A DNA stretch of 27,881 nt from Fodinibacter sp038330415 (GCA_038330415.1 JBBQNZ010000039.1:1-27881), one strand, 5' to 3'. Counted from the first letter of the stretch, positions 6,711 through 15,144 are shown. Numbers and translations: made by a program. Notes: a model not told the origin generated them from the letters alone.

Positions 6711-7844
6711 TCAGGACGCGAACCGCACCGGCATGAGCACGTAGCGGTAGGACGTGTCGGCCTCGCCGTCCTCCTCGGCCTGGCCCGACAGCACCGCGGG
6801 GCGCGAGGCCTGGGTGAACGAGATGCGGCTGTAGGGCGTGCCCACGGCACCCAGCCCGTCGAGCAGGTAGGTCGGGTTGAAGGCGATCTCGACCTCGGGG
6901 CCGGTGAGCACGGCCTCGACCGCCTCGGACGCCTGGGCGTCGTCGCCGGCGCCGGCCTCGATGGTCACCTGGCCCTCGCTGAAGCGCAGCCGCACCGGGG
7001 TGTTGCGCTCGGCGACCAGGGCCACGCGCTTGACGGCCTCGACGAGGTCTGCGGTCTTGATGACCGACTCGGTCTCGGAGGTCGTGGGGAAGATCGAGGA
7101 GACCTTCGGGTACTCACCGTCGAGCAGGCGGGTGGTGGTGCGGCGCTGGCCGGCCTCGAAGCCGACCAGCCCGTCGCCTCCGGCTGCGCTGCCGAGCGCG
7201 ACGTCGATGGAGCCGCTGGCGCCCAGCGAGCGGGCGGTGTCGGACAGCGTGCGCGCGGGGATGAGCACGACGTGGCTGGCGTCGGTCGAGCTGGGGTTCC
7301 AGTGCAGCTCGCGCATGGCCAGCCGATAGCGGTCGGTGGCGAGCAGCGTCATCGTGTCGCCCTGGATCTCGACCCGCACGCCGGTGAGGATGGGCAGGGT
7401 GTCGCCACGGTCGGCCGCCACCGACACCTGGGCGACCGCCTGGGTGAACAGGTGGCCGTCGATGGTGCCGCTGGGCTCCGGAGAGGTCGGCAGGGTCGGG
7501 TAGTCGTCGGACGGCATCAGCAGCAGGCTGAACCGCGAGGACCCACAGGTGACCTGCACCTTCGAGCCCTCGGTGGCCACGTCGATCGGGCGGTCGGGCA
7601 GGTTGCGCGAGATGTCGGCGAGCAGCCGGCCGAGCACGAGCACGGTGCCGGACTCGGCGACCTCGGCCGCCACGGTGATCTTCGCCGAGACCTCGTAGTC
7701 GAACGCCGACAGGGTCAGGGTGCCGTCGTCATCGGCCTGCATCAGGATGCCGGCGAGCACCGGCACCGGGGGGCGGGCAGGGAGGCCGCGCGCCACCCAG
7801 GTGACCGCCTCGGCCAGGACGTCGCGCTCGACGCGGAACTTCAC
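6711..7844 (-). CDS. dnaN: DNA polymerase III beta sliding clamp
   Basis: A 377-residue clamp, three beta-clamp domains, family-typical length. Visible markers: the N-terminal MKFRVERDVLAEAVTWVARG, PILTGVRVEIQGDTMTLLATDRYRLA in the middle domain, LLDGEYPKVSSIFP, and the C-terminal YRYVLMPVRF that lines the peptide-binding pocket. The start is GTG 7844 with AAGGTGG upstream. It borders oriC on its 5' side, so its promoter must be in the origin region. First gene of the leftward run dnaN-gnd-recF-dciA. Confidence 0.97.
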   Translation of the reverse strand: MKFRVERDVLAEAVTWVARGLPARPPVPVLAGILMQADDDGTLTLSAFDYEVSAKITVAAEVAESGTVLVLGRLLADISRNLPDRPIDVATEGSKVQVTCGSSRFSLLLMPSDDYPTLPTSPEPSGTIDGHLFTQAVAQVSVAADRGDTLPILTGVRVEIQGDTMTLLATDRYRLAMRELHWNPSSTDASHVVLIPARTLSDTARSLGASGSIDVALGSAAGGDGLVGFEAGQRRTTTRLLDGEYPKVSSIFPTTSETESVIKTADLVEAVKRVALVAERNTPVRLRFSEGQVTIEAGAGDDAQASEAVEAVLTGPEVEIAFNPTYLLDGLGAVGTPYSRISFTQASRPAVLSGQAEEDGEADTSYRYVLMPVRFAS

Positions 7845-8507
7845 GGCTTACCACCTTCGTCCGGCGCGATGACGTCGCGCCTGCTCGTGCACGGCTGAGT
7901 CCCCGTCCGCAGGGTCGGGCGTGCCCGGGAGGGGCACCGACGCAGGCGGGGTCATGACACTAGTGCACGCCCTCTCGTGGCGGTACCTGATCCGTGGGAC
8001 GCCGCGACTGGGGTTTCCCCGGGGATTGGGGTTCTCGCGCGAGGGTCGGATCGGGAAGGTCGTACTCGGGGCCGAATCGGAGTTCTGGGGATCTCGTCGT
8101 AGTGGTAGGAGCTGTGGATGCTGTGGACGGCACCCTGTCCGGGCAGGTCGACGCGGTGATCGGTCTGTGGACGGGCCGGGCGCGAACCGGGGGACAACTG
8201 GGCCGTGCTGTTGACGGTCAGTGGGCGTTCACAGCCGCTCCACCCCGGGGCCGCCCACCGTCCACCTCGACACGCTGCTCGTCCACAGCTGTCCACAGGA
8301 GCTGTGGACAACTTGGCTGTCGTGCGGGTGACTCGTGGGGAACGACGGAAGTTGTCCACAGGGTTGCGCACGGGGGTGGATGCACCGCTACCTTTTCGTA
8401 ACACAACGCAGGCCCAGCCGCGGTCCCGCTGCGACGGCGCTGGGGCGGCATCCGAGGTTCGACAGAGTCTGCACACAGGGGTGTGGACGGCCTGTGGACA
8501 ACTCGGT

Positions 8508-8550
8508 GGCTGCGGGTGAGGAGGCTGCGGGTGAGGAGCCTGCGGGTGGG
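8508..8550. repeat. Three 15-bp tandem repeats at the dnaA edge of oriC
   Basis: GGCTGCGGGTGAGGA at 8508-8522 and 8523-8537, with a third copy at 8538-8550 (GCCTGCGGGTGGG) carrying substitutions. The array starts 6 bp after the perfect DnaA box at 8493-8501. Confidence 0.8.
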
Positions 8551-8556
8551 GCCTCC

Positions 8557-8570
8557 GGCCGGAGCCGGCC
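8557..8570 (-). terminator. Short hairpin after dnaA, possible terminator
   Basis: GGCCGG-AG-CCGGCC lies 11 bp past the dnaA stop, overlapping a second palindrome CTCCGGCCGGAG (8553-8564). No T-tract. GC-rich and short, so only a possible terminator. Confidence 0.3.
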
Positions 8571-8581
8571 CGGCGTTCCCC

Positions 8582-10156
8582 TCAGTGCGACTGCTGCTTG
8601 ATCCGGTTGGTCAGCTCGGTGACCTGGTTGTAGATGGCGCGCCGCTCGGCCATCAGCTGGCGGATCTTCTTGTCGGCGTGCATCACGGTGGTGTGGTCGC
8701 GGCCGCCGAACTGCTGGCCGATCTTGGGCAGGGAGAGGTCGGTGAGCTCGCGGCACAGGTACATCGCGATCTGCCGGGCGGTGACGAGCACCCGGGAGCG
8801 CGACTGCCCCTGCAGGTCGTCGAGGGTCAGCCCGAAGTAGGCGGCTGTCTGGGCCATGATCGTCGCCGGTGTCACCTGGCTGGAGGCGTCGTCGGGGATC
8901 AGGTCGCGCAGCACGATCTCGGCCAGGGCCATGTCGACCGGCTGGCGGTTGAGGCTGGCGAAGGCGGTGACCCGGATCAGGGCCCCCTCGAGCTCGCGGA
9001 TGTTGGTCGAGATCCGCGAGGCGATGAACTCGAGCACGTCGTCGGGCACCGACAGGCGCTCCTGGATGGCCTTCTTTCGCAGGATCGCGATCCGGGTCTC
9101 GAGGTCGGGGGGCTGCACGTCGGTGAGCAGGCCCATCTCGAACCGGCTGCGCATCCGCGCCTCGAAGCCGCTGAGCAGCTTGGGCGGCACGTCGGATGTG
9201 ATCACGACCTGCTTGTTGGCGTTGTGCAGGGTGTTGAAGGTGTGGAAGAACTCCTCCTGGGTCTGCACCTTGCCCTGCAGGAACTGGATGTCGTCGATGA
9301 GCAGCACGTCGACATCGCGGTAGCGGCGCTGGAAGTTGGCGGCCTTGTCGTCGCGGATGCTGTTGATGAAGTCGTTGGTGAACTCCTCGGAGTTCACGTA
9401 ACGAACCTTGACGTGCGGAAACAGGTTGCGGGCGTAGTGCCCGATGGCGTGCAGCAGGTGGGTCTTGCCCAGCCCGGAGTCGCCGTAGATGAACAGCGGG
9501 TTGTAGGCCTTGGCCGGCGCCTCGGCCACCGCGACCGCCGCCGCGTGCGCGAACCGGTTGCTCGCGCCGATGACGAAGGTGTCGAAGGTGTACTTCGGGT
9601 TGAGCCGGGTCAGCTCGACCTGCTCGGGCTGCTGGCTGCCGGGCCGCGGGCGGCGGGCCCCGGGCACTTCGACCAGCCCCGGGATGCCGTTGTGCCCGGT
9701 GCCACGGGCGGCGTCGGCCGCGCCGTGCTCGGGGTGCCGACCGGTGAAGGCCGAGGTCTCGGTGCCGTCGACCTCGTCCTCACCGATGTCGAGGGCGTCG
9801 ATCTGGCGCCGCCGGTCGGCCGCCCTTAGGTCGTGACCCGCGTCGTCCAGGCCGTTCAGCTGCCCCTCGTCGTCGAGGTCGAGGGCCGGCGCCTCGGCCA
9901 GGGACGGGTCGACGGTGACCGCCAGGCGCACGTCCCGGCCCAGCTGGCTGCCCAGGGTTGCGGTGACCCGTTCCCGCAGCCGGGTCTCGACGATGTCCTT
10001 GGTGAAGTCGTTGGGCACGGCGATCAGGGCGGTGTCGTCGAGCAGCCCGACCAGCTTGGCCAGCGACAGGAAGGCCCTCTGCTGCACCGGGATCCCGTCG
10101 GAGTCGAGCACCTCGAGGGTCGTGCGCCACAGCTGGGTCATGGTCGCGTCGGCCAC
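8582..10156 (-). CDS. dnaA: Chromosomal replication initiator DnaA
   Basis: A 524-residue initiator. Domain I is at about 1-85 (QLWRTTLEVLDSDG onward), domain II a variable linker (88-183), domain III AAA+ with Walker A GDSGLGKT (225-232), Walker B VDVLLIDDIQFL (283-293) and sensor region SGFEARMRSRFEMGL, and domain IV ending with the DNA-binding signature GGRDHTTVMHADKKI (from 484). I chose GTG 10156, which has AAGGACGGGGA upstream and gives VADATMTQLW; the in-frame ATG at 10141 lacks an RBS, and ATG 10246 starts inside a DnaA box. Divergent from rpmH. DnaA boxes in its leader suggest autoregulation. Confidence 0.97.
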   Translation of the reverse strand: MADATMTQLWRTTLEVLDSDGIPVQQRAFLSLAKLVGLLDDTALIAVPNDFTKDIVETRLRERVTATLGSQLGRDVRLAVTVDPSLAEAPALDLDDEGQLNGLDDAGHDLRAADRRRQIDALDIGEDEVDGTETSAFTGRHPEHGAADAARGTGHNGIPGLVEVPGARRPRPGSQQPEQVELTRLNPKYTFDTFVIGASNRFAHAAAVAVAEAPAKAYNPLFIYGDSGLGKTHLLHAIGHYARNLFPHVKVRYVNSEEFTNDFINSIRDDKAANFQRRYRDVDVLLIDDIQFLQGKVQTQEEFFHTFNTLHNANKQVVITSDVPPKLLSGFEARMRSRFEMGLLTDVQPPDLETRIAILRKKAIQERLSVPDDVLEFIASRISTNIRELEGALIRVTAFASLNRQPVDMALAEIVLRDLIPDDASSQVTPATIMAQTAAYFGLTLDDLQGQSRSRVLVTARQIAMYLCRELTDLSLPKIGQQFGGRDHTTVMHADKKIRQLMAERRAIYNQVTELTNRIKQQSH

Positions 10157-10226
10157 TCGGGTCCCCGTCCTTCTCGATGCCCATCGGGCCGAATCTCGGT
10201 GCCCGGTCCACGCGGCCTCGTACACC

Positions 10227-10259
10227 CTGTCCACATGGTTGTCCACAAGCTGTGGGTAT
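10227..10259. promoter_or_regulatory. DnaA boxes in the dnaA leader
   Basis: CTGTCCACA (10227-10235, one mismatch), TTGTCCACA (10239-10247, perfect) and TGTGGGTAT (10251-10259, two mismatches) lie in a 33-bp group 71-103 bp upstream of the dnaA start, downstream of the likely promoter. Suits DnaA repression of its own gene. Confidence 0.75.
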
Positions 10260-10312
10260 GCCGCGTGGTCGCCTGGGCGTGTCGCGCCGGGTGCCGGGCC
10301 GTGCTGCGTGCG

Positions 10313-10318
10313 ATCCTA
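10313..10318 (-). promoter_or_regulatory. Probable -10 box of dnaA
   Basis: TAGGAT on the minus strand, about 157 bp before the dnaA start and upstream of the leader DnaA boxes. No good -35 box is at the right distance (CGCCCG at 17 bp), so the call rests on the hexamer and its position. Confidence 0.4.
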
Positions 10319-10356
10319 GGGCGTTTTGCCGATCCCGGGCGACCAGATCGGCTGGT

Positions 10357-10386
10357 TTGACCCCCGTGGCCGCTCTCGCGTACCGT
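10357..10386 (+). promoter_or_regulatory. Probable promoter of the rpmH-rnpA-yidD run
   Basis: TTGACC (10357-10362), 18 bp, TACCGT (10381-10386). It predicts a leader of about 150 bases before the rpmH GTG. Confidence 0.55.
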
Positions 10387-10544
10387 TAACGGGCCTGTGG
10401 TTCGGCTGTTTTCGCATGCCCGTGACCCGCGCCCGCGAGGGCGCTGCTTCCCCGCGAAGGTCATGGGTTTCCGATCGCAGCCGACTGCCATCGGCTCCCC
10501 GACCACCCGGGCCCTCGGGCCCACCCTGCAGATGAGAGAACATC

Positions 10545-10682
10545 GTGAGCAAGCGGACCTTCCAGCCGAACAACCGCCGCCGGGCCAAGACCCACGGATT
10601 CCGTCTGCGGATGCGCACCCGTGCGGGGCGCAGCATCCTCGCCGCTCGTCGCCGTAAGGGCCGCTCCGAGCTCTCCGCCTGA
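10545..10682 (+). CDS. rpmH: 50S ribosomal protein L34
   Basis: A 45-residue, very basic protein reading SKRTFQPNNRRRAKTHGFR, then MRTRAGRSILAARRRKG and a short RSELSA end. This is the conserved L34 sequence of the large ribosomal subunit, full length. The start is a GTG preceded by GAGAGAACATC, a weak RBS. It heads the conserved rpmH-rnpA-yidD-yidC-jag-rsmG run, 8 bp before rnpA, and diverges from dnaA. Confidence 0.97.
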   Translation: MSKRTFQPNNRRRAKTHGFRLRMRTRAGRSILAARRRKGRSELSA

Positions 10683-10690
10683 GGCCGGCG

Positions 10691-11056
10691 GTGCTGCCGG
10701 CGCCGAACCGACTGCGTGAGCGGGCGGACTTCACGTCGGCGGTGCGCTCCTCCGGGGGTTGCCGAGCCGGCTCCAGGCTGCTCGTGGTCCATGCCACCTC
10801 GACCGACACGCGTGCGGGACTCCCGCCGCGGGTCGGTTTCGTCGTGTCCAAGGCGGTCGGTGGAGCGGTGGTCCGCAACCGCACCAAGCGCCGGCTGCGG
10901 GCGCTGGTCGCCGACCGGCTCCCCGGCATCCCGACCGGTCTCGACCTGGTGGTGCGCGCGAACCCGCCGGCTGCCAGTGCCACCTACGGGGAACTTGCAG
11001 GGGCCCTGGATCCGTTGTTGCACAAGGTGATCGGTCGACTGGGAGGTGCAGGGTGA
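10691..11056 (+). CDS. rnpA: Ribonuclease P protein component
   Basis: A 121-residue basic protein that assists the catalytic RNA in cutting the 5' leader from pre-tRNAs. It starts LPAPNRLRERADFTSAVRS and carries the family's RNA-binding signature GGAVVRNRTKRRLRAL with RNR at 62-64. GTG start, GAGG 6 bp upstream, 8 bp after rpmH. Its stop overlaps the yidD start by four bases (GTGA), a sign of coupled translation. Confidence 0.95.
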   Translation: MLPAPNRLRERADFTSAVRSSGGCRAGSRLLVVHATSTDTRAGLPPRVGFVVSKAVGGAVVRNRTKRRLRALVADRLPGIPTGLDLVVRANPPAASATYGELAGALDPLLHKVIGRLGGAG

Positions 11057-11385
11057 GCATCGGTCGGGTGCTGGCGACCCCCCTGATCTGGTTGATCCGC
11101 GGCTACCAGCAGGTCATCTCACCGATGCGTCCGCCCACCTGCCGCTACTACCCCTCCTGCTCGGCCTACGCCGTGACCGCCCTCGAGCGGTACGGCGTGC
11201 TGCGCGGTGCGTGGATGGCGGCGCGCCGCATCGGCCGCTGCCACCCGTGGACCCCCGGCGGGGTCGACCACGTGCCGTTGCGAGACCCCGACACCGGCCG
11301 GCCGATCCCCGGCACCACCGGACCGCGCGGCGTCGGTGACGACGCGGGCCACCCGCATCTCGCGGACGCCGGACCACATGACTGA
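11053..11385 (+). CDS. yidD: Membrane protein insertion efficiency factor YidD
   Basis: A 110-residue protein with an N-terminal amphipathic/hydrophobic stretch (ATPLIWLIRGYQQVISP) and the YidD cysteine signature PTCRYYPSCSAYAVTALERYG, followed by RIGRCHPW. The C-terminal ~35 residues are variable and hydrophilic. It acts at the inner face of the membrane beside YidC. GTG start with GGGAGG 6 bp upstream, overlapping rnpA by four bases; yidC follows after 65 bp. Confidence 0.95.
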   Translation: MSIGRVLATPLIWLIRGYQQVISPMRPPTCRYYPSCSAYAVTALERYGVLRGAWMAARRIGRCHPWTPGGVDHVPLRDPDTGRPIPGTTGPRGVGDDAGHPHLADAGPHD

Positions 11386-11450
11386 CGCTGACCTCTTCAC
11401 CACCGTGACCCCACCCCGTCGGCTTCGGCCGGCACAGCCGTAAGGACGAC

Positions 11451-12590
11451 ATGGGCGACCTCTTCAACACGATCATCGGGCCGATCGAGTGGCTCGTGGC
11501 GTGGATCATGTACCTGTTCCACCAGGGGTTCAGCGCCATCGGGATGAACCCGGCATCCGGCTGGACATGGGCGCTGTCGATCGTCGGCCTCGTGCTCGTC
11601 ATGCGGGCGGCGATGATCCCGCTGTTCGTCAAGCAGATCATGGCGTCGCGCAAGATGCAGATGATCCAGCCCGAGCTGCAGAAGATCCAGAAGAAGTACA
11701 AGGGCAAGTCCGACCCCGAGTCACGCCAGGCGATGACCCAGGAGACGATGGAGCTGTACAAGAAGGAGGGGACCAACCCCTTCAGCTCGTGCCTGCCGAT
11801 CCTGGTGCAGTCGCCGTTCTTCTTCGGCCTGTTCCGGGTGCTCAACGGCATGGACGAGGTCGCCAACGGCACCCACCAGGCGATCGGGCCGATCACCCAG
11901 CCGATCGCGGCGCAGTTCGAGCAGGCCACGATCTTTGGCGCCTCGCTGTCCTCGACGTTCGTGCAGGCCCCCAACCTGGCGACCCAGGTGGTCACGGTCG
12001 TGCTGATCATCTTGATGTCGGCCACCACCTTCACCACCCAGCGTCAGCTGATGACCAAGAACATGCCGGCCTCGGCGCTGGACAACCCGTTCGCGAAGCA
12101 GCAGAAGGTGCTGCTCTACGTGCTGCCGCTGGTCTTCGCGGTGTCCGGTGTGAACTTCCCGATCGGTGTGCTCATCTACTGGTTCACCACCAACCTGTGG
12201 TCGATGTGCCAGCAGTTCTACGTGATTCGGCGGATGCCGGCACCTGGCTCGGCGGCCGAGAAGGCGTACCACGCGAGGCTCGAGCGCAAGGGAAAGCCGA
12301 TCCCCGGGGTCGATGCCGCCAAGGTCAAGGCCGACGCGGAGGCCGCTGAGGCCGCGGAGCTCGCCAAGCAGTCGGGGCAGCGCCAGCAGCCGGCCAGCAA
12401 GAAGCGCAAGAAGAAGGCCGCCAGTCCCAAGCCGGCCGGCCAGGGCGGCGCCAAGTCGAGCATCCAAGACACGCCTCTGCCGACGCAGAACGGCCAGAAG
12501 GGCCAGAAGGGCCAGAACGGCCAGCAGCCCAACGGACCGAAGGCGGCGGGCAAGAACACCGCCGACCCGGCCAAGCCCCCCACGACCTGA
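11451..12590 (+). CDS. yidC: Membrane protein insertase YidC/Oxa1
   Basis: A 379-residue insertase of the Gram-positive type, lacking the large periplasmic domain of proteobacterial YidC. Start ATG with AAGGAC close upstream. The conserved groove arginine is R52 in VLVMRAAMIPLFVKQ. Hydrophobic segments lie at about 11-30, 41-60, 112-131, 181-197 and 215-255, and the basic cytoplasmic hairpin MQMIQPELQKIQKKYKGKSD is present. After residue ~275 comes a long hydrophilic, Lys/Ala/Gln-rich tail with a KKRKKK patch and NGQKGQKGQNGQ repeats, suited to ribosome contact (inference). 24 bp before jag. Confidence 0.97.
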   Translation: MGDLFNTIIGPIEWLVAWIMYLFHQGFSAIGMNPASGWTWALSIVGLVLVMRAAMIPLFVKQIMASRKMQMIQPELQKIQKKYKGKSDPESRQAMTQETMELYKKEGTNPFSSCLPILVQSPFFFGLFRVLNGMDEVANGTHQAIGPITQPIAAQFEQATIFGASLSSTFVQAPNLATQVVTVVLIILMSATTFTTQRQLMTKNMPASALDNPFAKQQKVLLYVLPLVFAVSGVNFPIGVLIYWFTTNLWSMCQQFYVIRRMPAPGSAAEKAYHARLERKGKPIPGVDAAKVKADAEAAEAAELAKQSGQRQQPASKKRKKKAASPKPAGQGGAKSSIQDTPLPTQNGQKGQKGQNGQQPNGPKAAGKNTADPAKPPTT

Positions 12591-12614
12591 TCCCCCTGAT
12601 CGCAGGAGACCCCC

Positions 12615-13274
12615 ATGAGCGAGAACCTCACGCAGGACCAGCCGGACACCGACCTCACCGTGGCCACGTCGCCCGAGCCCGACACCGACCAGGCGGACCA
12701 GGGCGTCGTGCCCACGAACGCGCAGGTCAGCGACCTCGATCCGGGTGAGGACGCCGCGGCGGGCGATACCGACGACGCACCCGCGGCGCCCGCGCAGAGC
12801 AACCGGCGGGCCAACCTCGAGCGCGAGGGCGAGGTGGCGGCGGACTTCCTCGAGACGCTCCTCGACATCTGCGACCTCGATGGTGACATCGACGTCGACA
12901 TCGACGGTGACCGGGCGGCCGTCTCGGTGGTCGACTCCGAGGACGGGCGGGTGCCGCGGCGGCTCGTGGGCCCGAACGGTCAGGTGCTCGACGCGCTGCA
13001 GGAGCTCACCCGACTGGCCGTGCAGTCCGCCACGGGCGAGCGCAGCCGCCTGATGCTCGACGTCGCGGGGCACCGTGCCGAGCGGCGCGCCACCCTCGTC
13101 GCGGTGGCCAAGGAAGCCATCGACGAGGTGCGCAGCACCGGTGAGCGCAAGCCGTTGACGCCGATGACCGCCTTCGAGCGCAAGGTCGTGCACGACGAGG
13201 TGCTGGCTGCCGGCCTGGTCTCGGAGTCCGAGGGTGCCGAGCCGCGCCGGTTCGTGGTCATCCTGCCGGCGTGA
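12615..13274 (+). CDS. jag: Jag/KhpB-type RNA-binding protein (KH and R3H domains)
   Basis: A 219-residue protein. The first ~70 residues are acidic and low in complexity. The KH domain contains RLVGPNGQVLDALQELTRLA with a GPNG turn at the GxxG site. The R3H domain follows, with its R-x3-H motif in AFERKVVHDEV. Jag/EloR/KhpB proteins bind RNA and are tied to cell elongation in other Gram-positives; the role here is by family. ATG with AGGAG a few bases upstream, 24 bp after yidC. Confidence 0.94.
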   Translation: MSENLTQDQPDTDLTVATSPEPDTDQADQGVVPTNAQVSDLDPGEDAAAGDTDDAPAAPAQSNRRANLEREGEVAADFLETLLDICDLDGDIDVDIDGDRAAVSVVDSEDGRVPRRLVGPNGQVLDALQELTRLAVQSATGERSRLMLDVAGHRAERRATLVAVAKEAIDEVRSTGERKPLTPMTAFERKVVHDEVLAAGLVSESEGAEPRRFVVILPA

Positions 13275-13279
13275 AGCGA

Positions 13280-13295
13280 CGTTTCCCGTGAAACA
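13280..13295. promoter_or_regulatory. Degenerate parS site overlapping the rsmG start
   Basis: CGTTTCCCGTGAAACA differs from TGTTTCACGTGAAACA at two of 16 positions. The GTG start codon of rsmG (13288-13290) is in its centre. The mismatch in the core makes ParB binding uncertain. Confidence 0.5.
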
Positions 13296-14004
13296 TGACG
13301 GGCAGGCCGAGCCCGCCGTCACACTGCCAGCCGCACCCCAGGGTGCGGCTGCGGTGTTTGGGGAGCGCCTACCCCTCGCGGTCCACTTCGCCGAGATCCT
13401 GGCCGACACCGGGGTCAGCCACGGGCTGATCGGCCCGCGCGAGGTGCCGCGCTTGTGGGAGCGGCACGTGCTGAACTGTGCGGTCGTGGCCGACGCCTTC
13501 GGGCCGGATGCCCGGGTCGTCGACGTGGGATCGGGCGCCGGTCTGCCCGGCGTGGCCCTGGCGATCGCGCGGCCCGACCTGGAAGTGCACCTCGTCGAGC
13601 CGATGTTGCGCCGCACCCAGTGGCTCGTGAGTGTGCTGGCCGAGCTGGGTCTGGACTCCGTGACGGTGCACCGCGGGCGCGCCGAGGAGCTCGCCGGCAC
13701 GGTTTCGGCGCCCTACGTCACCGCGCGTGCGGTGGCTCGGCTCGACAAGCTGGCGCGCTGGTGCGTGCCGCTGTTGGAGCCGGGGGGCACCCTGGTGGCG
13801 ATGAAGGGTCGCTCGGCGGCGCAGGAGCTCGCGGATGACCGTCCAGCCCTGGCGAAGCTGGGCCTGATCGAGGCCGTGGTGCGTGAGCACGGGGGTGAGG
13901 TGCTCGACGAGCCGGTGCTCACCGTGGACCTGCGCTTCGCCCGGCCCGGTGCCACCAAGGGGCGTGCCCGATCGAAGCAGCGAGGGACACGCGGTACGGG
14001 TTGA
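13288..14004 (+). CDS. rsmG: 16S rRNA (guanine-N7) methyltransferase RsmG
   Basis: A 238-residue SAM-dependent methyltransferase that modifies G527 of 16S rRNA; loss gives low-level streptomycin resistance in other bacteria. Family core: FAEILADTGVSHGLIGPREV, PRLWERHVLNCAVV, and the SAM-binding VVDVGSGAGLPGVALAIARP, then YVTARAVARLDKLARW. The C-terminal ~20 residues are basic (KGRARSKQRGTRGTG). The only reasonable in-frame start before the core is GTG 13288, which is within a degenerate parS sequence; the RBS is weak. Last gene of the plus-strand run from rpmH. Confidence 0.95.
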   Translation: MKHDGQAEPAVTLPAAPQGAAAVFGERLPLAVHFAEILADTGVSHGLIGPREVPRLWERHVLNCAVVADAFGPDARVVDVGSGAGLPGVALAIARPDLEVHLVEPMLRRTQWLVSVLAELGLDSVTVHRGRAEELAGTVSAPYVTARAVARLDKLARWCVPLLEPGGTLVAMKGRSAAQELADDRPALAKLGLIEAVVREHGGEVLDEPVLTVDLRFARPGATKGRARSKQRGTRGTG

Positions 14005-14408
14005 GCTCATGGGCGTGCGGCAGACGTCTGTAGGGGTCACGGCGGTCGGTCTGTCCCCGCCGGGCGTTGACGGTGCAGCTCGTGAGTCGTTCGGCAGGCG
14101 TGGAGCGGGCCCCGGGAGCCGCAGCGCCCCTGGTGCCGGACCCGAGGTACGTCGCGGCTCGCTGGATGGCGGGGCGACCGCGGGCGGCGCGAACACCTCG
14201 ACGGTGAACCGTCCGAGAGTGCCCGGGTGGCCGACGGGACCAGCGACGAGCGTGCCTTTCCCGTTGATGGATTCGGCGATGGGTTGCGCGGTGCACTTTG
14301 GGTGGTGTCTGCGCACGTGGGCACTCCCGACGTGCGCAGCCAGGGGCGTCTACGACGCCACCGGAAAGCAGGTGCCGTTCACGCGGTGCCACTCACCGGC
14401 GTCCGCAC

Positions 14409-14424
14409 CGTTTCACGTGAAACA
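14409..14424. promoter_or_regulatory. parS site
   Basis: CGTTTCACGTGAAACA, one mismatch (first base) from the consensus 16-mer bound by ParB. Intergenic, about 400 bp after rsmG. Confidence 0.93.
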
Positions 14425-14520
14425 TGGCGTCGACTGCTCATGCACAGGTCAATACGGGCCAACGTGCGGCGACAGATCAATCGCCCGGTAAGCCCCATCA
14501 GACGAAGGTCACGAGACCGA

Positions 14521-14536
14521 TGTTTCACGTGAAACA
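14521..14536. promoter_or_regulatory. parS site
   Basis: TGTTTCACGTGAAACA, a perfect match to the consensus, 97 bp after the preceding site. Confidence 0.97.
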
Positions 14537-14854
14537 TCTCGACCCAGGCAAGCCGAAGGCTGCACCTCAACTGACGTCGCTTCGCGGCCCACGACAGTGG
14601 CTCATGCGACCGGCTAGGGAGCGTGACCGGCGGCCCCCCTTGTAGAGGTCATCTGGACGACCCCCAGCACCCCGGTTTGTCCGACCTCCATGTCACCCCA
14701 TGCAGGTCTGAACCGGCCAACCCAGACGGCAGGCGGTCGCGCTCGCCGGTCCCGTCCACCGGGCCTGCCGGGCAACACACCCGAACCTTGACGAGGGGTC
14801 GGCCATAGTCACTGGCGCGGACCAGGGGAGACCGAGGCCCAAGTCCGGTGCCAA

Positions 14855-14870
14855 TGTTTCACGTGAAACA
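14855..14870. promoter_or_regulatory. parS site
   Basis: TGTTTCACGTGAAACA, a perfect match to the consensus; intergenic. Confidence 0.97.
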
Positions 14871-15078
14871 TGGACACCCGACGGGTCAAGCAGGCCACGC
14901 GGCCACGGGTGCGCCCATGGTGGTGGCTACCGTCGTCGGGGGTGTGCAGTGCCGCGCACCACCTTGTTTGTACGGGATCCAGGGTGAGTCGCTACAGCGT
15001 GCCGCTGGGATGACAGCACCACCCGCTGTTCAGCGAGCTCGACGCTCAGCCCTCGGTTGGCTGGAGCGGGTGGCCCAC

Positions 15079-15129
15079 GACGTCGTGCGCACCCAGACGT
15101 CGTGCGCACCCAGACGTCGTGCGCACCCA
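15079..15129. repeat. Three perfect 17-bp tandem repeats before parA
   Basis: GACGTCGTGCGCACCCA is repeated without change at 15079-15095, 15096-15112 and 15113-15129. Each unit contains two small palindromes, GACGTC and GTGCGCAC. The last copy ends 15 bp before a TAGAGT hexamer, at the position a -35 element would have. Confidence 0.92.
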
Positions 15130-15144
15130 CCTTCGCGGGCTCCC

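Larger units (their letters stand above)
7845..8581. other. Chromosomal origin of replication (oriC)
   Basis: This 737-bp gap between dnaN and dnaA holds the DnaA-box cluster. Perfect TTGTCCACA (either strand): 8303-8311 (minus), 8352-8360 (plus), 8493-8501 (minus). One mismatch: 8279-8287 and 8289-8297 (plus). Two mismatches: 8113-8121, 8122-8130, 8166-8174 and 8482-8490 (all minus). The cluster covers 8113-8501. The most AT-rich short patch is CTACCTTTTCGTAACACAAC around 8388-8408, lying between the box groups and a candidate for first melting. The part next to dnaN (7845-8112) shows no boxes. Tandem 15-bp repeats follow the last box. Confidence 0.95.
10157..10544. other. dnaA-rpmH divergent intergenic region
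   Basis: 388 bp without a gene. It holds the dnaA leader with DnaA boxes (10227-10259), a TAGGAT hexamer for the dnaA promoter on the minus strand (10318-10313) and a promoter for the rpmH run (10357-10386). The remaining ~150 bp before rpmH is an untranslated leader in which I see no further element. Confidence 0.8.

Noticed and set aside
8483..9829. A 448-codon open frame on the plus strand across dnaA
   Set aside because: It is the antisense shadow of dnaA: low-complexity translation, no family motifs, and it would cross part of oriC. High GC leaves long open frames opposite real genes.
14009..14491. Possible small gene after rsmG on the plus strand
   Set aside because: No codon bias, no RBS, ends in parS-derived FHVKH; kept as gene-poor DNA.
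14788..14811. TTGACG and TAGTCA as a promoter upstream of parA
   Set aside because: The spacing is only 12 bp and it is 480 bp from the gene.
15079..15129. CRISPR-like array
   Set aside because: Repeats of 17 bp are contiguous, with no spacers and no cas genes.
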